NCBI GenBank assembly: GCA_944327105.1
Contig: CALVGN010000031.1
Span: 23,873 to 87,872 of the forward strand
DNA from: an uncultured Erysipelotrichaceae bacterium
Lineage (GTDB): Bacteria > Bacillota_I > Bacilli_A > Erysipelotrichales > Erysipelotrichaceae
Direction: 5' to 3'
DNA: 64,000 bases
Of this stretch, positions 9,592 through 18,450 are shown in pieces. The position numbers were made by a program, and so were the translations under genes. Positions within the stretch are counted from its first letter, which is position 1. Each line of letters opens with the position of its first letter. The notes beneath the pieces are model-generated. The model made no database searches. It was not told the DNA's origin and worked only from the letters and a program-made list of their open reading frames with translations.

Positions 9592-10143
9592 TTATTCCCC
9601 TTTGAAGCGATAGAAATATAAACAGGTTCGACGGTATTCTTTTTTCTTGGTCAATACCAAATCATTTTTGGTTTGAGGTAGATCATGGCTGATATCGGTT
9701 TCCACCACCATTAATCCGTTTGGAGTCAAGCGATGATAAAGGGCGACCATTTGAATAACGTCATCATAAAGCAAATGATTATCATATGGTGGATCCAGAT
9801 AGATCAGATCAAACATACGATCACATTGTGCAAGATACGTAAGGATATCACCATGGATCAATGTGGTACATGCATTGACTTTGAGCATATCGATATTGCG
9901 TTGGATGATATCGATGGCTTGTTTGGTTTGATCCACCAATACCGCATGGTCAAAACCACGGGATAAACATTCTAACGCGATCGCACCACACCCGGCGCAA
10001 CAATCCAACATGGTTCCACCATCAAAGTATGGTCCGATCATATTGAACAAACTTTCCTTGATCTTATCTCCAGTAGGTCGAGTGGTTTGACCATCCAATG
10101 TCTTCAATATCCGAGAACGGTATTTACCGGCAATAATACGCAT
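9592..10143 (-). CDS. rsmD: 16S rRNA (guanine966-N2)-methyltransferase RsmD
   Basis: 183 residues, usual size. SAM-dependent rRNA methyltransferase. Seen: N-terminal MRIIAGKYRSR and RPTGDKIKESLFNMI, SAM-binding segment MLDCCAGCGAIALECLSRG, and catalytic DPPY motif (LIYLDPPYDN). GGGGGAG upstream within the ftsW 3' end; 4 bp from coaD. Confidence 0.95.
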   Translation of the reverse strand: MRIIAGKYRSRILKTLDGQTTRPTGDKIKESLFNMIGPYFDGGTMLDCCAGCGAIALECLSRGFDHAVLVDQTKQAIDIIQRNIDMLKVNACTTLIHGDILTYLAQCDRMFDLIYLDPPYDNHLLYDDVIQMVALYHRLTPNGLMVVETDISHDLPQTKNDLVLTKKKEYRRTCLYFYRFKGE

Positions 10144-10144
10144 A

Positions 10145-11356
10145 CTAATGGATCTCCCCCATATTATAGCGACAGATCACCGCCTGAGCCACCCCGATGG
10201 CTAGCATCGTTGCTGCGGCAGATGACCCACCTTGCGAAAGCATCAATAACGGCACACCGGTCAACGGGATCAAACCGGTCTCCCCACCGACATTAAAAAG
10301 AAAATGCACCACCAGATACGTGGCCACACCGATCAGAATGATGCGACCTTTTTCACTTTTCATCTTGAATGCATAATGAAACAGCTGATACAAGATCACC
10401 CCATAAGGGATCAAGACGATCAAAAAGCCAAGAAATCCAAGTTCTTCCACGATAATGGAGAGGATATAGTCGGTATTGGCCGCCGGGAAATTCATGAATT
10501 TACGCACGGAATTGCCAAATCCCACACCCGTAAACCCACCGGAAGCAAATGCCACCAGACCATTGATCAGTTGGTAACCGGTATTGTATTGATCGACAAA
10601 GGGATCACGGGCGGAGAAGATCCGTGCTTTCTGGTAATCTTTGAGCAATGGGATCATATCCACGATGGATTCGCCAAAGGGAGAGATCAAAATCACTAAA
10701 ACAACGATCACACCAAAGATAAAGAGCCTTTTCTGAAGCCGGTGCACATGGGATATCCGTGGCGATTGCGGAACCAGCAGGCAGACAAACAAGATCATGG
10801 CCATGACCATGCCCGAACCAAAATCTCCTTGTACCACGACAACGATCGCGACGAACATGATGGAAAAACCAAGAGCAACGTTGTAGCAATGTTTATATTG
10901 TTTAAACGAGGCACTGCTTTGATCCCCCAGATAAGCGGCAATGACCAAGATCAACGATACTTTGGCAAACTCGGATGGCTGAAGTGACCCTAAAGGTCCC
11001 AATTGGATCCACGCATGAGCGCCGCTGACGGCCGGGAATGCCAGTGGCATGACCAATGCGATCCCGGTCCCGACCACCAAGACATTTAAAAATCCATTGC
11101 TGGTCAATAGTTTCAAGCGAAACCGAGTCGTCGCCACATGCATGGCGATCACTCCCGCACCAACAAACAAGATCTGCTTGGCAATGGTTGAAATCAATGC
11201 CGAATAGTCACCCGCTTCGATCCCCATGGTGGCAGAGGTGATCATCACACACCCATAACCAGCTAAAATCAAAATCGAAAGAAAAATCGGCTTTGATTTA
11301 AAGGAACTCACTCGCCGACGCATCGCTGTTTCTTGCTTCAAGGATGTTACTGTCAT
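10145..11356 (-). CDS. FtsW/RodA/SpoVE family peptidoglycan glycosyltransferase
   Basis: 403 residues with about ten membrane segments. SEDS-family glycan polymerase acting at the septum or lateral wall. Seen: GPLGSLQPSEFAKVSLIL and QGDFGSGMVMAM, typical of FtsW/RodA, plus GVGFGNSVRKFMNFPAANTDYILSI with the conserved SEDS loop. Start 11356 lies 9 nt after a TAAAAT box with no Shine-Dalgarno, so the leader would be only 2-3 nt. First gene of the operon leading to murL-murD, consistent with a cell-wall cluster; FtsW versus RodA cannot be decided. Confidence 0.88.
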   Translation of the reverse strand: MTVTSLKQETAMRRRVSSFKSKPIFLSILILAGYGCVMITSATMGIEAGDYSALISTIAKQILFVGAGVIAMHVATTRFRLKLLTSNGFLNVLVVGTGIALVMPLAFPAVSGAHAWIQLGPLGSLQPSEFAKVSLILVIAAYLGDQSSASFKQYKHCYNVALGFSIMFVAIVVVVQGDFGSGMVMAMILFVCLLVPQSPRISHVHRLQKRLFIFGVIVVLVILISPFGESIVDMIPLLKDYQKARIFSARDPFVDQYNTGYQLINGLVAFASGGFTGVGFGNSVRKFMNFPAANTDYILSIIVEELGFLGFLIVLIPYGVILYQLFHYAFKMKSEKGRIILIGVATYLVVHFLFNVGGETGLIPLTGVPLLMLSQGGSSAAATMLAIGVAQAVICRYNMGEIH

Positions 11357-11364
11357 AACAAAAA

Positions 11365-11386
11365 TATTTTAGCATGGTTTGACCAT
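11365..11386 (-). promoter_or_regulatory. Extended -10 promoter with the iterated palindrome as spacer
   Basis: Read on the minus strand, ATGGTCAAACCATGC is followed by TAAAAT, giving the extended -10 TGCTAAAAT upstream of ftsW. The same 22-nt string occurs upstream of pfkA at 32863-32884, so palindrome and -10 recur as a unit. Confidence 0.55.
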
Positions 11387-11418
11387 CTGACTTTGCAGGG
11401 TTTATGTGAAGCTATGGG

Positions 11419-11460
11419 ATGGGTAAACCATCCGTAAGCGCTTACGGATGGTTTACCCAT
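11419..11460. repeat. Perfect 42-bp palindrome between divergent ftsW and def
   Basis: Positions 11419-11439 are the exact reverse complement of 11440-11460. The centre GTAAGCGCTTAC resembles a LacI/CcpA-type operator core (cre-like, but with C/G at the outer positions where cre has T/A), and the arms carry ATGGGTAAACCAT. No gene end is near enough for it to be a terminator, so an operator between divergent promoters is the likeliest role. The rest of 11357-11648 shows no gene. Confidence 0.6.
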
Positions 11461-11648
11461 CAAATTCCTTGGTTTTAACCATCAAATCTAATGACAAAAC
11501 CATTCAACATACGCTAAACTAAAGCAAGTGGATGACTGATGACAAAGAAGTCCGTTGCATTATGACCACTTTGAATACTCACACGATATTGATGGTTGGA
11601 CCATTCAATATTTTCCACGCTTATTTATTTAGTGATATAAGGTGAACC

Positions 11649-12224
11649 ATGTTGATCAATAACGATACCATCATCAAAGACGATAATCCCCTGTTGCGCA
11701 CCAAAAGCAACGACATTCCCCTTCCAGCCTGCAAACAAGATATGGAACTGGCCACCACCATGATGACGTATGTCAAAGAATCCATCGATCCAAAACTGGC
11801 GGAAGAAAAAAATCTAAGACCCGCAGTCGGTATTTCCGCCATCCAGGTCGGGATCCCAAAAAAAATCACCGCCATTCGCATCGTGATGGAAGAAGATGAA
11901 AATGGTGATCCCACCGATGTCGTGGAATTACTATGGGCCAATGCCAAAATCATCAAACGATCGGTTCAAAAGGCCTATCTGGATATGGGAGAAGGATGTC
12001 TATCCGTAACGGATGAACATCCAGGCCATATCCAGCGGGCCATGCGCATTACCGTCCATGCCTATGATCTGACCACTGATCAATGGATCGATTACAAAGC
12101 CAGTGGTTATCTAGCCATCTGCATCCAGCATGAACTGGACCATTTCAACGGTGTGTTGTTTTACGATCATATCAATCCAAACGATCCCATGGCAGTCGAT
12201 GAAAATGCCATCTGCATAAGCTAA
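11649..12224 (+). CDS. def: Peptide deformylase
   Basis: 191 residues. Fe2+/Zn2+ enzyme removing the formyl group from nascent N-terminal Met. All three family motifs are visible: GISAIQVG, EGCLSV (metal Cys) and QHELDHFNGVL (metal His pair and catalytic Glu). The insertion between motifs 1 and 2 fits the longer class-II enzymes of Gram-positives. Start 11649 preceded by AAGGTGAACC. Nine bases upstream of the RNase J gene, probably co-transcribed. Confidence 0.95.
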   Translation: MLINNDTIIKDDNPLLRTKSNDIPLPACKQDMELATTMMTYVKESIDPKLAEEKNLRPAVGISAIQVGIPKKITAIRIVMEEDENGDPTDVVELLWANAKIIKRSVQKAYLDMGEGCLSVTDEHPGHIQRAMRITVHAYDLTTDQWIDYKASGYLAICIQHELDHFNGVLFYDHINPNDPMAVDENAICIS

Positions 12225-12232
12225 GGAGAACC

Positions 12233-14080
12233 ATGAAAACATCTGCTACATCTGAACCAACCATTAAAAAACGCGGCAGACCGCGTAAAACCCCAGCGGT
12301 TGCGCAAACAAACGAAACCGTCCATGAACGTTTCGTTCATTCTTTACCATCCGACACCAAGATCTTTGCCTTAGGCGGCATGAATGAAGTCGGCAAGAAC
12401 ATGTATTGCTTCGAACACGAAAATGAAATCATCGTGGTCGACAGTGGCGTCTTGTTTCCGGAAGATGAATTATTGGGCGTCGATTATGTCGTTCCCGATT
12501 ATTCCTATCTGGTGCAAAATCGTGAAAAATTCAAAGCGTTGATCATCACCCATGCCCATGAAGACCATATCGGTGGCATCCCCTTTTTGATGCAATATGT
12601 CGATGTGCCGATCATTTATGGATCACCGTTTTCCATTGAAATGATCAAACGGAAACTGGATGATCGCAAGATCACGTCCAATGTCACCTATGTGCCCATT
12701 GACGGCAACAGTTCATTAAAGACCAAATATTTTACCGTTGGTTTTTTCAGTATGATCCACTCCATTCCAGGCAGTTATGGGGCCATCATCACCACACCCA
12801 ATGGTCGCATCATCACCACCGGTGACTTTAAATTCGATTTGACACCGATCGGTCAAAATGCAGATTATCAAAAACTTGCTTTTTCCGGTGCCAGCCAGGT
12901 AGATCTATTGATGAGTGATTCCACCAATTCATTCGTTGAAGGCTTTTCCGTTTCAGAAAAGAAAGTAGCCAATAACGTAATGGAACTGATGAAAAAGACA
13001 CCGGGTCGATTGATCGTATCCACCTTTGCTTCCAACGTGATCCGCTTATCCCAGATTTTGGATGCTGCCATCAAGCATGGTCGCAAAGTGGCAGTATTTG
13101 GCCGATCGATGGAAAATGTGGTCGATATCGGCCGTAAAATGGGTACGATCCATCTTAAAGACGATGATTTCTTATCCGGTGAAGATCTGCCGTGGGTCCC
13201 CAATGACAAGATCTGCATCGTCTGTACCGGCAGTCAGGGAGAATCGCTGGCAGCATTGAACCGTATTGCCAACGGGACCCATAAATACATCAAGATCATC
13301 CCTGGCGACACCGTGGTTTTCTCCAGTAACCCGATCCCGGGCAACACCCAAAACGTCAATGCATTGATCAATGCATTGACCCGTGTGGGAGCCACCGTGA
13401 TCTACAATTCCCCGCAACTGAGTCTGCATACTACCGGTCACGCATCGGAAGCCGAACAGAAGTTATTGCTGCAATTGGTCAAACCACACTACTTCATGCC
13501 CATGCATGGCGAATACAAGATGCTTAAGAAACACATGGCTTCCGCTGTGGAAGTCGGGATCCCGGAAGATCATTGCTTCATCTGCAATAATGGGGATGTG
13601 TTGATCCTTAGAGATCATCACGTCTTCATGAATGGTGAAAAAGTCCATACCGATGATATTTACATCGATGGCAACGATATTTCCGGTTTGAACACATCGG
13701 TGATCAAAGATCGTCAACTGCTCGCTGATAACGGTTTGGTGGCAGTGGTGGTCGGTATCGACTCCAGAACCAACACCATCATCAGCCGCCCCAATATCGT
13801 TTCCAGAGGATTCGTCTTCATCAAGGAAAGCCAGACGCTGCTCAAAGAAGCAGAACATGTGGTATTGAGTGCATTAAAAGCCAAGATGAGCCAGCGGATC
13901 ACCTTCAACGATATCAAAAATACGATCCGTACATCGTTGGAGCCCTTCCTGTTTAAGAAAACCAACCGCAATCCGATCGTGATCCCGGTCATTCTCAATC
14001 ATGTGGATGCCATTGCTGAAATGCAAAAAAAACAGGAAGCACGCCGCAAAGCCCACGAAGCGCAGGCTGCTGAGCAATGA
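12233..14080 (+). CDS. Ribonuclease J with AT-hook-like N-terminal extension
   Basis: 615 residues. Metallo-beta-lactamase/beta-CASP ribonuclease with 5'-3' exo- and endonuclease activity in mRNA turnover. Seen: FALGGMNEVGKNMY, zinc motif HAHEDHIGGIP, GDFKFD, SGHASE-like TTGHASEAEQ and HGEYKMLKKH, then the C-terminal domain. The first ~35 residues form a charged extension including KKRGRPRK (residues 12-19), an AT-hook signature unusual in RNase J. Strong AAGGAGA before the ATG. Cannot be assigned to J1 or J2. Confidence 0.92.
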   Translation: MKTSATSEPTIKKRGRPRKTPAVAQTNETVHERFVHSLPSDTKIFALGGMNEVGKNMYCFEHENEIIVVDSGVLFPEDELLGVDYVVPDYSYLVQNREKFKALIITHAHEDHIGGIPFLMQYVDVPIIYGSPFSIEMIKRKLDDRKITSNVTYVPIDGNSSLKTKYFTVGFFSMIHSIPGSYGAIITTPNGRIITTGDFKFDLTPIGQNADYQKLAFSGASQVDLLMSDSTNSFVEGFSVSEKKVANNVMELMKKTPGRLIVSTFASNVIRLSQILDAAIKHGRKVAVFGRSMENVVDIGRKMGTIHLKDDDFLSGEDLPWVPNDKICIVCTGSQGESLAALNRIANGTHKYIKIIPGDTVVFSSNPIPGNTQNVNALINALTRVGATVIYNSPQLSLHTTGHASEAEQKLLLQLVKPHYFMPMHGEYKMLKKHMASAVEVGIPEDHCFICNNGDVLILRDHHVFMNGEKVHTDDIYIDGNDISGLNTSVIKDRQLLADNGLVAVVVGIDSRTNTIISRPNIVSRGFVFIKESQTLLKEAEHVVLSALKAKMSQRITFNDIKNTIRTSLEPFLFKKTNRNPIVIPVILNHVDAIAEMQKKQEARRKAHEAQAAEQ

Positions 14081-14098
14081 TTTTTGATTAAAAGCATA

Positions 14099-14130
14099 AA
14101 AATAAGGATACCGTCGCGTATCCTTATTTT
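14099..14130. terminator. Bidirectional terminator between RNase J and cotH genes
   Basis: An AT-rich stem AAATAAGGATAC/GTATCCTTATTT with a 6-nt loop is flanked by A-runs on the left and T-runs on the right, so it can terminate both the plus-strand RNase J transcript and the minus-strand CotH operon. Confidence 0.85.
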
Positions 14131-14157
14131 TTGCATTCATCGCTTTGATTTGATGAT

Positions 14158-15600
14158 TCATTGTTGATCGGTTTGCATCAAACCTTCCATTACTGCTTGA
14201 TTGGAATCATACGCATTTCGCAAATCGTCAAAATCACCCAGATCTTGCAAATGGATCGTACTGCAATCGATATGGTTGGACCATAATTCATCCCGTAAAG
14301 CCAGTGTCCCGCCCAATTTTCCTTGAAGCTGAAGACGTACGCTTTTTCCACGTGCGGCCATGAATGCGTCCAATGTTTCCACTGCACGATGAAAATCTTC
14401 ATAACTGCAGAATGCGGTGGGATCATTTTTGACATACGGATCGATCAATGCGATGGTTTCAACCATTTTTTGCTGATAATAGCCCGATTCAATATATTCG
14501 ATCAAGAATCGATCCACGGTATCGCGATACATTTCAAATGCTTCATCTTCCTGCATCAAACGATGATATAGCGGCCGTTGCGTCATGATATCCCCTTCAT
14601 TGGGTGTAAAAAACGGATAATTGATCAAAATAGAACTGTCTTTGATCGGATCGCTCATCCCTAAACTGTAGGTTCCAAAGGCCAGATTGTAATCCCAAGG
14701 GAGCATGGTCAAAATACCCGCCTTCTCATAGAGCAGATAGTTATGTCCGGTATACCCCAAATAGGAATCCCAGTTGAGCACAAAACTTTGAATGACAAAA
14801 TAAGGGATGGTTTCAATCATGTTCACGACACTGGTGGCATCACCATGATTGAGCATATACAGACTGTCGATCAAGCGATGTTGATCAAGGGATGTCATAT
14901 CCGTTTTAGCATGATCAAATATCTGATCATAACTGGAAATATCATCATCGATATATTGCAATGCGATATCCCGATTATCGCCATTAAGATGGCGATAATC
15001 GGGTTTATACAGCACACCATGGTCTTGACCATAGCTGCGGGAGGCATATGCTTCTTCCATTTCCTCAATGGCCAGATATAAGCCAAATGGTTGTCCGTTG
15101 ATGGATACCATCACATAAGAACATAATGGCGTATTGACGCCAAGATGATCCATCATGTCAAAGACCATATACGTTTTCAGATAGGAATTATCCTGGAAGG
15201 ACGCATCCAGGGAAAGTTTGTCTAAACCATGGTAGGTATACCCATCGATATAATGGTCAAATTCGATTTTGAATGAATAACGGATCAGATCATAATCATG
15301 GATCAGATGCAATGAATTGTTTCCTTTGGCACGAAAACCGACATGGTAAAACCATTCCCCATCGATGCAGACATCCACATCCTGATAGGTTTCATTGATG
15401 GCTGTATCAAAAAAATGTTGGATATCTTGGATGTGGATATCGATGGTATGGACATAGGAATCATCAAATAATTTGGATGGATACAGCGGAGAAACGGTCA
15501 CTGTATCCATTGGTTTGACCAGGGTCAGCATGATCGATCCCACTGCCATTGCGATGGTGATGATCCACATGATCTTACCCAATGCTTTATGATGGATCAT
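14158..15600 (-). CDS. CotH-type atypical protein kinase, membrane-anchored
   Basis: About 480 residues. CotH proteins are atypical extracytoplasmic kinases, known from Bacillus spore coats and from clostridial surface proteins. Seen: one N-terminal membrane anchor (residues ~8-30), then a CotH domain with GFRAKGNNSLH (nucleotide/substrate arginine-glycine region), DNSYLKTYMVFDMM, INGQPFGLYLAIEEME, FVLNWDSYLGYTGHNYLLY and PWDYNLAFG (metal-binding Asp). Start ATG 15600; a TTG at 15606 overlapping the upstream stop is possible. Last gene of the SigI operon after VTC and DUF4956 partners, a known co-occurrence. The substrate may be the repeat lipoprotein; that is inference. Confidence 0.85.
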   Translation of the reverse strand: MIHHKALGKIMWIITIAMAVGSIMLTLVKPMDTVTVSPLYPSKLFDDSYVHTIDIHIQDIQHFFDTAINETYQDVDVCIDGEWFYHVGFRAKGNNSLHLIHDYDLIRYSFKIEFDHYIDGYTYHGLDKLSLDASFQDNSYLKTYMVFDMMDHLGVNTPLCSYVMVSINGQPFGLYLAIEEMEEAYASRSYGQDHGVLYKPDYRHLNGDNRDIALQYIDDDISSYDQIFDHAKTDMTSLDQHRLIDSLYMLNHGDATSVVNMIETIPYFVIQSFVLNWDSYLGYTGHNYLLYEKAGILTMLPWDYNLAFGTYSLGMSDPIKDSSILINYPFFTPNEGDIMTQRPLYHRLMQEDEAFEMYRDTVDRFLIEYIESGYYQQKMVETIALIDPYVKNDPTAFCSYEDFHRAVETLDAFMAARGKSVRLQLQGKLGGTLALRDELWSNHIDCSTIHLQDLGDFDDLRNAYDSNQAVMEGLMQTDQQ

Positions 15601-15602
15601 GA

Positions 15603-16271
15603 TCAACTCAAATAATCCCCATTATAGGAAACCAACGTGACCATGATGATCCCATCCATGGCATGCACGTGATTCAAGAATGTACTGTCTTCATCTTTCA
15701 GACGAACTTCATAATTGAGCTCCAGGTGATCATCCATGACGGATTTGCTTTTTAATGACACTTTGGTACAGCTGGTTTTGACCATCGTTTGAATGGTTTT
15801 TTCCAGATCTTGTTTACAATGGATCACCAGGATATATGGTCGAATATTGACTTTGATGCGTGAAAAGACCACGAGCATCGATCCAATCGCCAATGATCCG
15901 ATCAGTGCCAATGACAATAACCCAGCAGCTAAGATGATGCCGATGGATATCGACCAAAACAGAAAAGCGATATCCATGGGTTCTTTGATGGCGGAACGAA
16001 ACCGAACGATGGATAATGCACCCACCATGCCCAATGATAAAACCACATTGGATACTACTGTCATGATCAAAATGGTGGTGATCATGGTCAACGCCACTAA
16101 TGTGAGTGCAAAACTTGGTGAATACATCACCCCGCTATAACTTTGGCGATAGACCATGGCGATGAATAATCCAATGACTAATGCCAAAACAATGGCAATG
16201 ATCATATCACTGTACGAAATCACGTTCAGTCGGTTGAGAAAATCAGATTCAAAGATATCGGAAAAACTCAT
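15603..16271 (-). CDS. DUF4956 family membrane protein
   Basis: 222 residues. N-terminal cytoplasmic-looking segment, four hydrophobic segments (MIIAIVLALVIGLFIAMVY through AIGSMLVVF), and a hydrophilic C-terminal domain. GMVGALSIVRFRSAIKEPMDIAFLFWSI matches the conserved signature of DUF4956 proteins, which are almost always beside VTC-domain and CotH genes. Function unknown; a membrane partner for the VTC protein is inferred from this context. Eleven bases after the VTC gene; its stop overlaps a possible TTG start of cotH. Confidence 0.85.
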   Translation of the reverse strand: MSFSDIFESDFLNRLNVISYSDMIIAIVLALVIGLFIAMVYRQSYSGVMYSPSFALTLVALTMITTILIMTVVSNVVLSLGMVGALSIVRFRSAIKEPMDIAFLFWSISIGIILAAGLLSLALIGSLAIGSMLVVFSRIKVNIRPYILVIHCKQDLEKTIQTMVKTSCTKVSLKSKSVMDDHLELNYEVRLKDEDSTFLNHVHAMDGIIMVTLVSYNGDYLS

Positions 16272-16282
16272 GGGAAGACTCC

Positions 16283-16972
16283 TTATTCAAAATAGCGAGA
16301 TAATGTGTATTTACTGGTTGCACCATGGCGACGATCGTTAAGATTGACCATCTGGCGGACGATGTCCGCCAGATAACGGTCATACTTGACTTCCAATACT
16401 GTGGTTTCAACCAATACCGGTATGGTACAACCAATGGATAAAAAAGATTGGATACTGGGTGTGGTGGAAATATGTCGATCAAACGTGATGCGTACATTGT
16501 CATATGGATAAATAAATGGTTCCCGTTGGTACACAACGACCGTTACCGGATGCAGTCCTTGGCCTTTGATCTTGGCATAGAATTCCAACAACAGTGGATC
16601 GTTGGTTTCGACCATCCAATCATAATGAGAATCCAGGATATCCTTGGTCTGACCAAACGATAATCGGGTGGATATCTTTCCGCATAGGCCATTACGTTTG
16701 AATTTCTTTTCCAGTCGGATGAAACTTAAATCATCATCGTAATAACGGATCCTGAATTTTTCACGCACATTGACCCCAGCAATCTTGTCTTGGTATGCCT
16801 GATCATCAAAGGTATCGAAATACAATGAATTGACCTGGTAAGTACCATTTTTAGCATGATTGTCATGCGTGAATACTTTCCGGCAGTTACTGGATAGCAC
16901 CAGATCCTCCAACGGAGAGATCTGGTGCTTGAGTTCATGACGCATGGGTTGTTTGGTTTGTGGATTAATCAT
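16283..16972 (-). CDS. VTC-domain (polyphosphate polymerase-like) protein
   Basis: About 229 residues. VTC domains form a basic tunnel that makes polyphosphate in yeast Vtc4; bacterial versions beside CotH/DUF4956 are of unknown activity. Seen: RHELKHQIS start of the fold, VNSLYFDT, REKFRIRYYDDDLSFIRLEKKFKRNG, VVVYQREPFIYPYDNVRITFDR and VLEVKYDRYL, with the alternating basic/acidic strands expected of the tunnel. Start at 16972 (MINPQTKQP): its ATGATTAA overlaps the stop of the repeat lipoprotein, implying coupling. The longer open frame upstream is only the repeat region read out of frame. Confidence 0.82.
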   Translation of the reverse strand: MINPQTKQPMRHELKHQISPLEDLVLSSNCRKVFTHDNHAKNGTYQVNSLYFDTFDDQAYQDKIAGVNVREKFRIRYYDDDLSFIRLEKKFKRNGLCGKISTRLSFGQTKDILDSHYDWMVETNDPLLLEFYAKIKGQGLHPVTVVVYQREPFIYPYDNVRITFDRHISTTPSIQSFLSIGCTIPVLVETTVLEVKYDRYLADIVRQMVNLNDRRHGATSKYTLSRYFE

Positions 16973-18323
16973 CGTAATCGCTGCCGCCTGCATAGTCGGA
17001 GCCACCATCATCATAATTGGAACCACCATCATCATAGTTGCTCCAACCATCATCGTAATTGGATTGACCATCATCCCAATTGGTATAATCGGTGACCCCA
17101 TCATTGTTTGGTCCATAATCCGTATCGTCGTAATTGGTCACGCCATCGTTGTTTGGACCATAGTCCGTATCGTCATAATTAGTGACCCCATCATTGTTTG
17201 GTCCATAATCCGTATCGTCGTAATTGGTCACACCATCATTATTTGGTCCATAATCCGTATCATCGTAGTTGGTGACACCATCATTGTTTGGACCATAATC
17301 GGTATCATCATAGTTGGTCACACCATCATTGTTTGGACCATAATCGGTATCATCATAATTGGTGACACCATCATTGTTTGGTCCATAATCCGTATCATCA
17401 TAGTTGGTGACACCATCGTTGTTTGGACCATAGTCCGTATCATCATAATTGGTCACACCATCGTTGTTAGGACCATAGTCGGTATCATCATAGTTGGTGA
17501 CACCATCACTGTGCGGACCATAATCACTGTTGTCATAATCGGTGATCCCGTCATTGTCGAAACCATAATCCGATACATGATAATCACTCATCTGATCCAC
17601 CACTTCGACGGATACGTTGCCATTATTGGCATGATGTTCAGCTTTGATCACCGTACCATCTAAGGCATAAACATCGTATTCGTATTCTATGCCATCGGCG
17701 ACGAATTCCAATTCATAGACCGCTGCTCCATCATCGAAATCATATTCCCGTTCGCTAAAAACCGCATTCGCTGCATCGACATTGGCTTGAGCCAGTGCGA
17801 TCTCTTTGGCTTTATCCAAAGAAATCACGCCGCGATCATGTTCAGTGTAGCGATCATCGTAGTCATCATTGCTGATATCGACCACATCATTGTCCAATTC
17901 AAGTGAATCCACTTTAGCTTGAGAGGTGGTGGTCAACGTTGAAACGAAATCATCATCGGGAATGATGGAACCCGGTTCGATCTGGATGATGATATTGCGG
18001 GCATTTCCATCAATGGTGGTGGTCAGATAACCATTGGAATGGATCCGATCGATCAGATCGGATACAACGGTTTCGACTGGTTTTCCGACAAAATCACCAT
18101 AGGATGCGGTAATGGTTTGACCATCGTCGTTGATACCACGGATATTGGTGGTCAAACCATCGCTGTTGTAATCCACAGCGATTTTTGGATTGACGGATAA
18201 CGTCAATGTTCCGGAATCACTGATTGCACCGGTGGTTCCATTATCGTTGGAAGCACATCCGCTCATGGTCAGACCAAGCAACATGGCCATGGTCAGGGAC
18301 ATCATCTTGTTTTTCAATTTCAT
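16965..18323 (-). CDS. Lipoprotein with RsgI-like and PepSY-like domains and acidic Tyr/Asp tandem repeats
   Basis: 452 residues. Start 18323 has AAGGAGG 7 nt upstream; signal peptide ends in lipobox TMSGC. Residues ~35-105 (LSVNPKIAVDYNSDG...RGINDDGQTI...GKPVETVVSDLIDRIHSNGYL) match the middle, extracellular domain of RsgI and closely resemble the adjacent RsgI. Residues ~145-215 look like a PepSY domain (ISLDKAKEIALAQANVDAA...VYELEFVADGIEYEYDV). The C-terminal ~190 residues are low-complexity: nine identical repeats GVTNYDDTDYGPNND, then Gly/Ser/Tyr/Asp ending SDYDD. Probably displayed outside the membrane as sensor or structural substrate; function unknown. Confidence 0.75.
   Translation of the reverse strand: MKLKNKMMSLTMAMLLGLTMSGCASNDNGTTGAISDSGTLTLSVNPKIAVDYNSDGLTTNIRGINDDGQTITASYGDFVGKPVETVVSDLIDRIHSNGYLTTTIDGNARNIIIQIEPGSIIPDDDFVSTLTTTSQAKVDSLELDNDVVDISNDDYDDRYTEHDRGVISLDKAKEIALAQANVDAANAVFSEREYDFDDGAAVYELEFVADGIEYEYDVYALDGTVIKAEHHANNGNVSVEVVDQMSDYHVSDYGFDNDGITDYDNSDYGPHSDGVTNYDDTDYGPNNDGVTNYDDTDYGPNNDGVTNYDDTDYGPNNDGVTNYDDTDYGPNNDGVTNYDDTDYGPNNDGVTNYDDTDYGPNNDGVTNYDDTDYGPNNDGVTNYDDTDYGPNNDGVTNYDDTDYGPNNDGVTDYTNWDDGQSNYDDGWSNYDDGGSNYDDGGSDYAGGSDYDD
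17094..17520 (-). repeat. 45-bp in-frame tandem repeats (nine units)
   Basis: Nine consecutive 45-bp units encode the same 15 residues (NDGVTNYDDTDYGPN), flanked by two diverged units. Third codon positions vary freely (GTC/GTG, ACC/ACG/ACA, TAT/TAC, GAT/GAC) while the protein unit is unchanged. Confidence 0.9.
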
Positions 18324-18385
18324 ACAATCCTCCTTTTGCTCAATGTGTGAAACTTCATCAAGACTTTTCATCTTTACACCCATAG

Positions 18386-18420
18386 CTTACGGATCGCATT
18401 TGGGCAAAATCGGGGTCGAT
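18386..18420 (-). promoter_or_regulatory. Putative SigI-type promoter of the repeat lipoprotein gene
   Basis: Minus strand reads ATCGACCCCGATTTT, 13 nt, then CCGTA. The same string with the same spacing lies upstream of sigI (19993-20025). SigI promoters in Bacillus and Clostridium have an ACCCC-type -35 and CGAA-type -10, so this fits an autoregulated SigI promoter. Distance to the start codon is about 60 bp. Confidence 0.65.
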
Positions 18421-18450
18421 TTGAATTTTTTTAATTTTTTTGATCATTGT

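Noticed and set aside
16973..17116. Met/Val/Ile-rich N-terminal extension of the VTC protein
   Set aside because: It is the tandem-repeat DNA read in another frame; the real start is 16972, coupled to the upstream stop.
17094..17520. CRISPR array
   Set aside because: Units are contiguous 45-bp coding repeats without unique spacers.
16944..17663. Plus-strand open frame rich in Ile/Val with repeating units
   Set aside because: Antisense shadow of the repeat lipoprotein: repetitive DNA without stops in that frame, no ribosome binding site.
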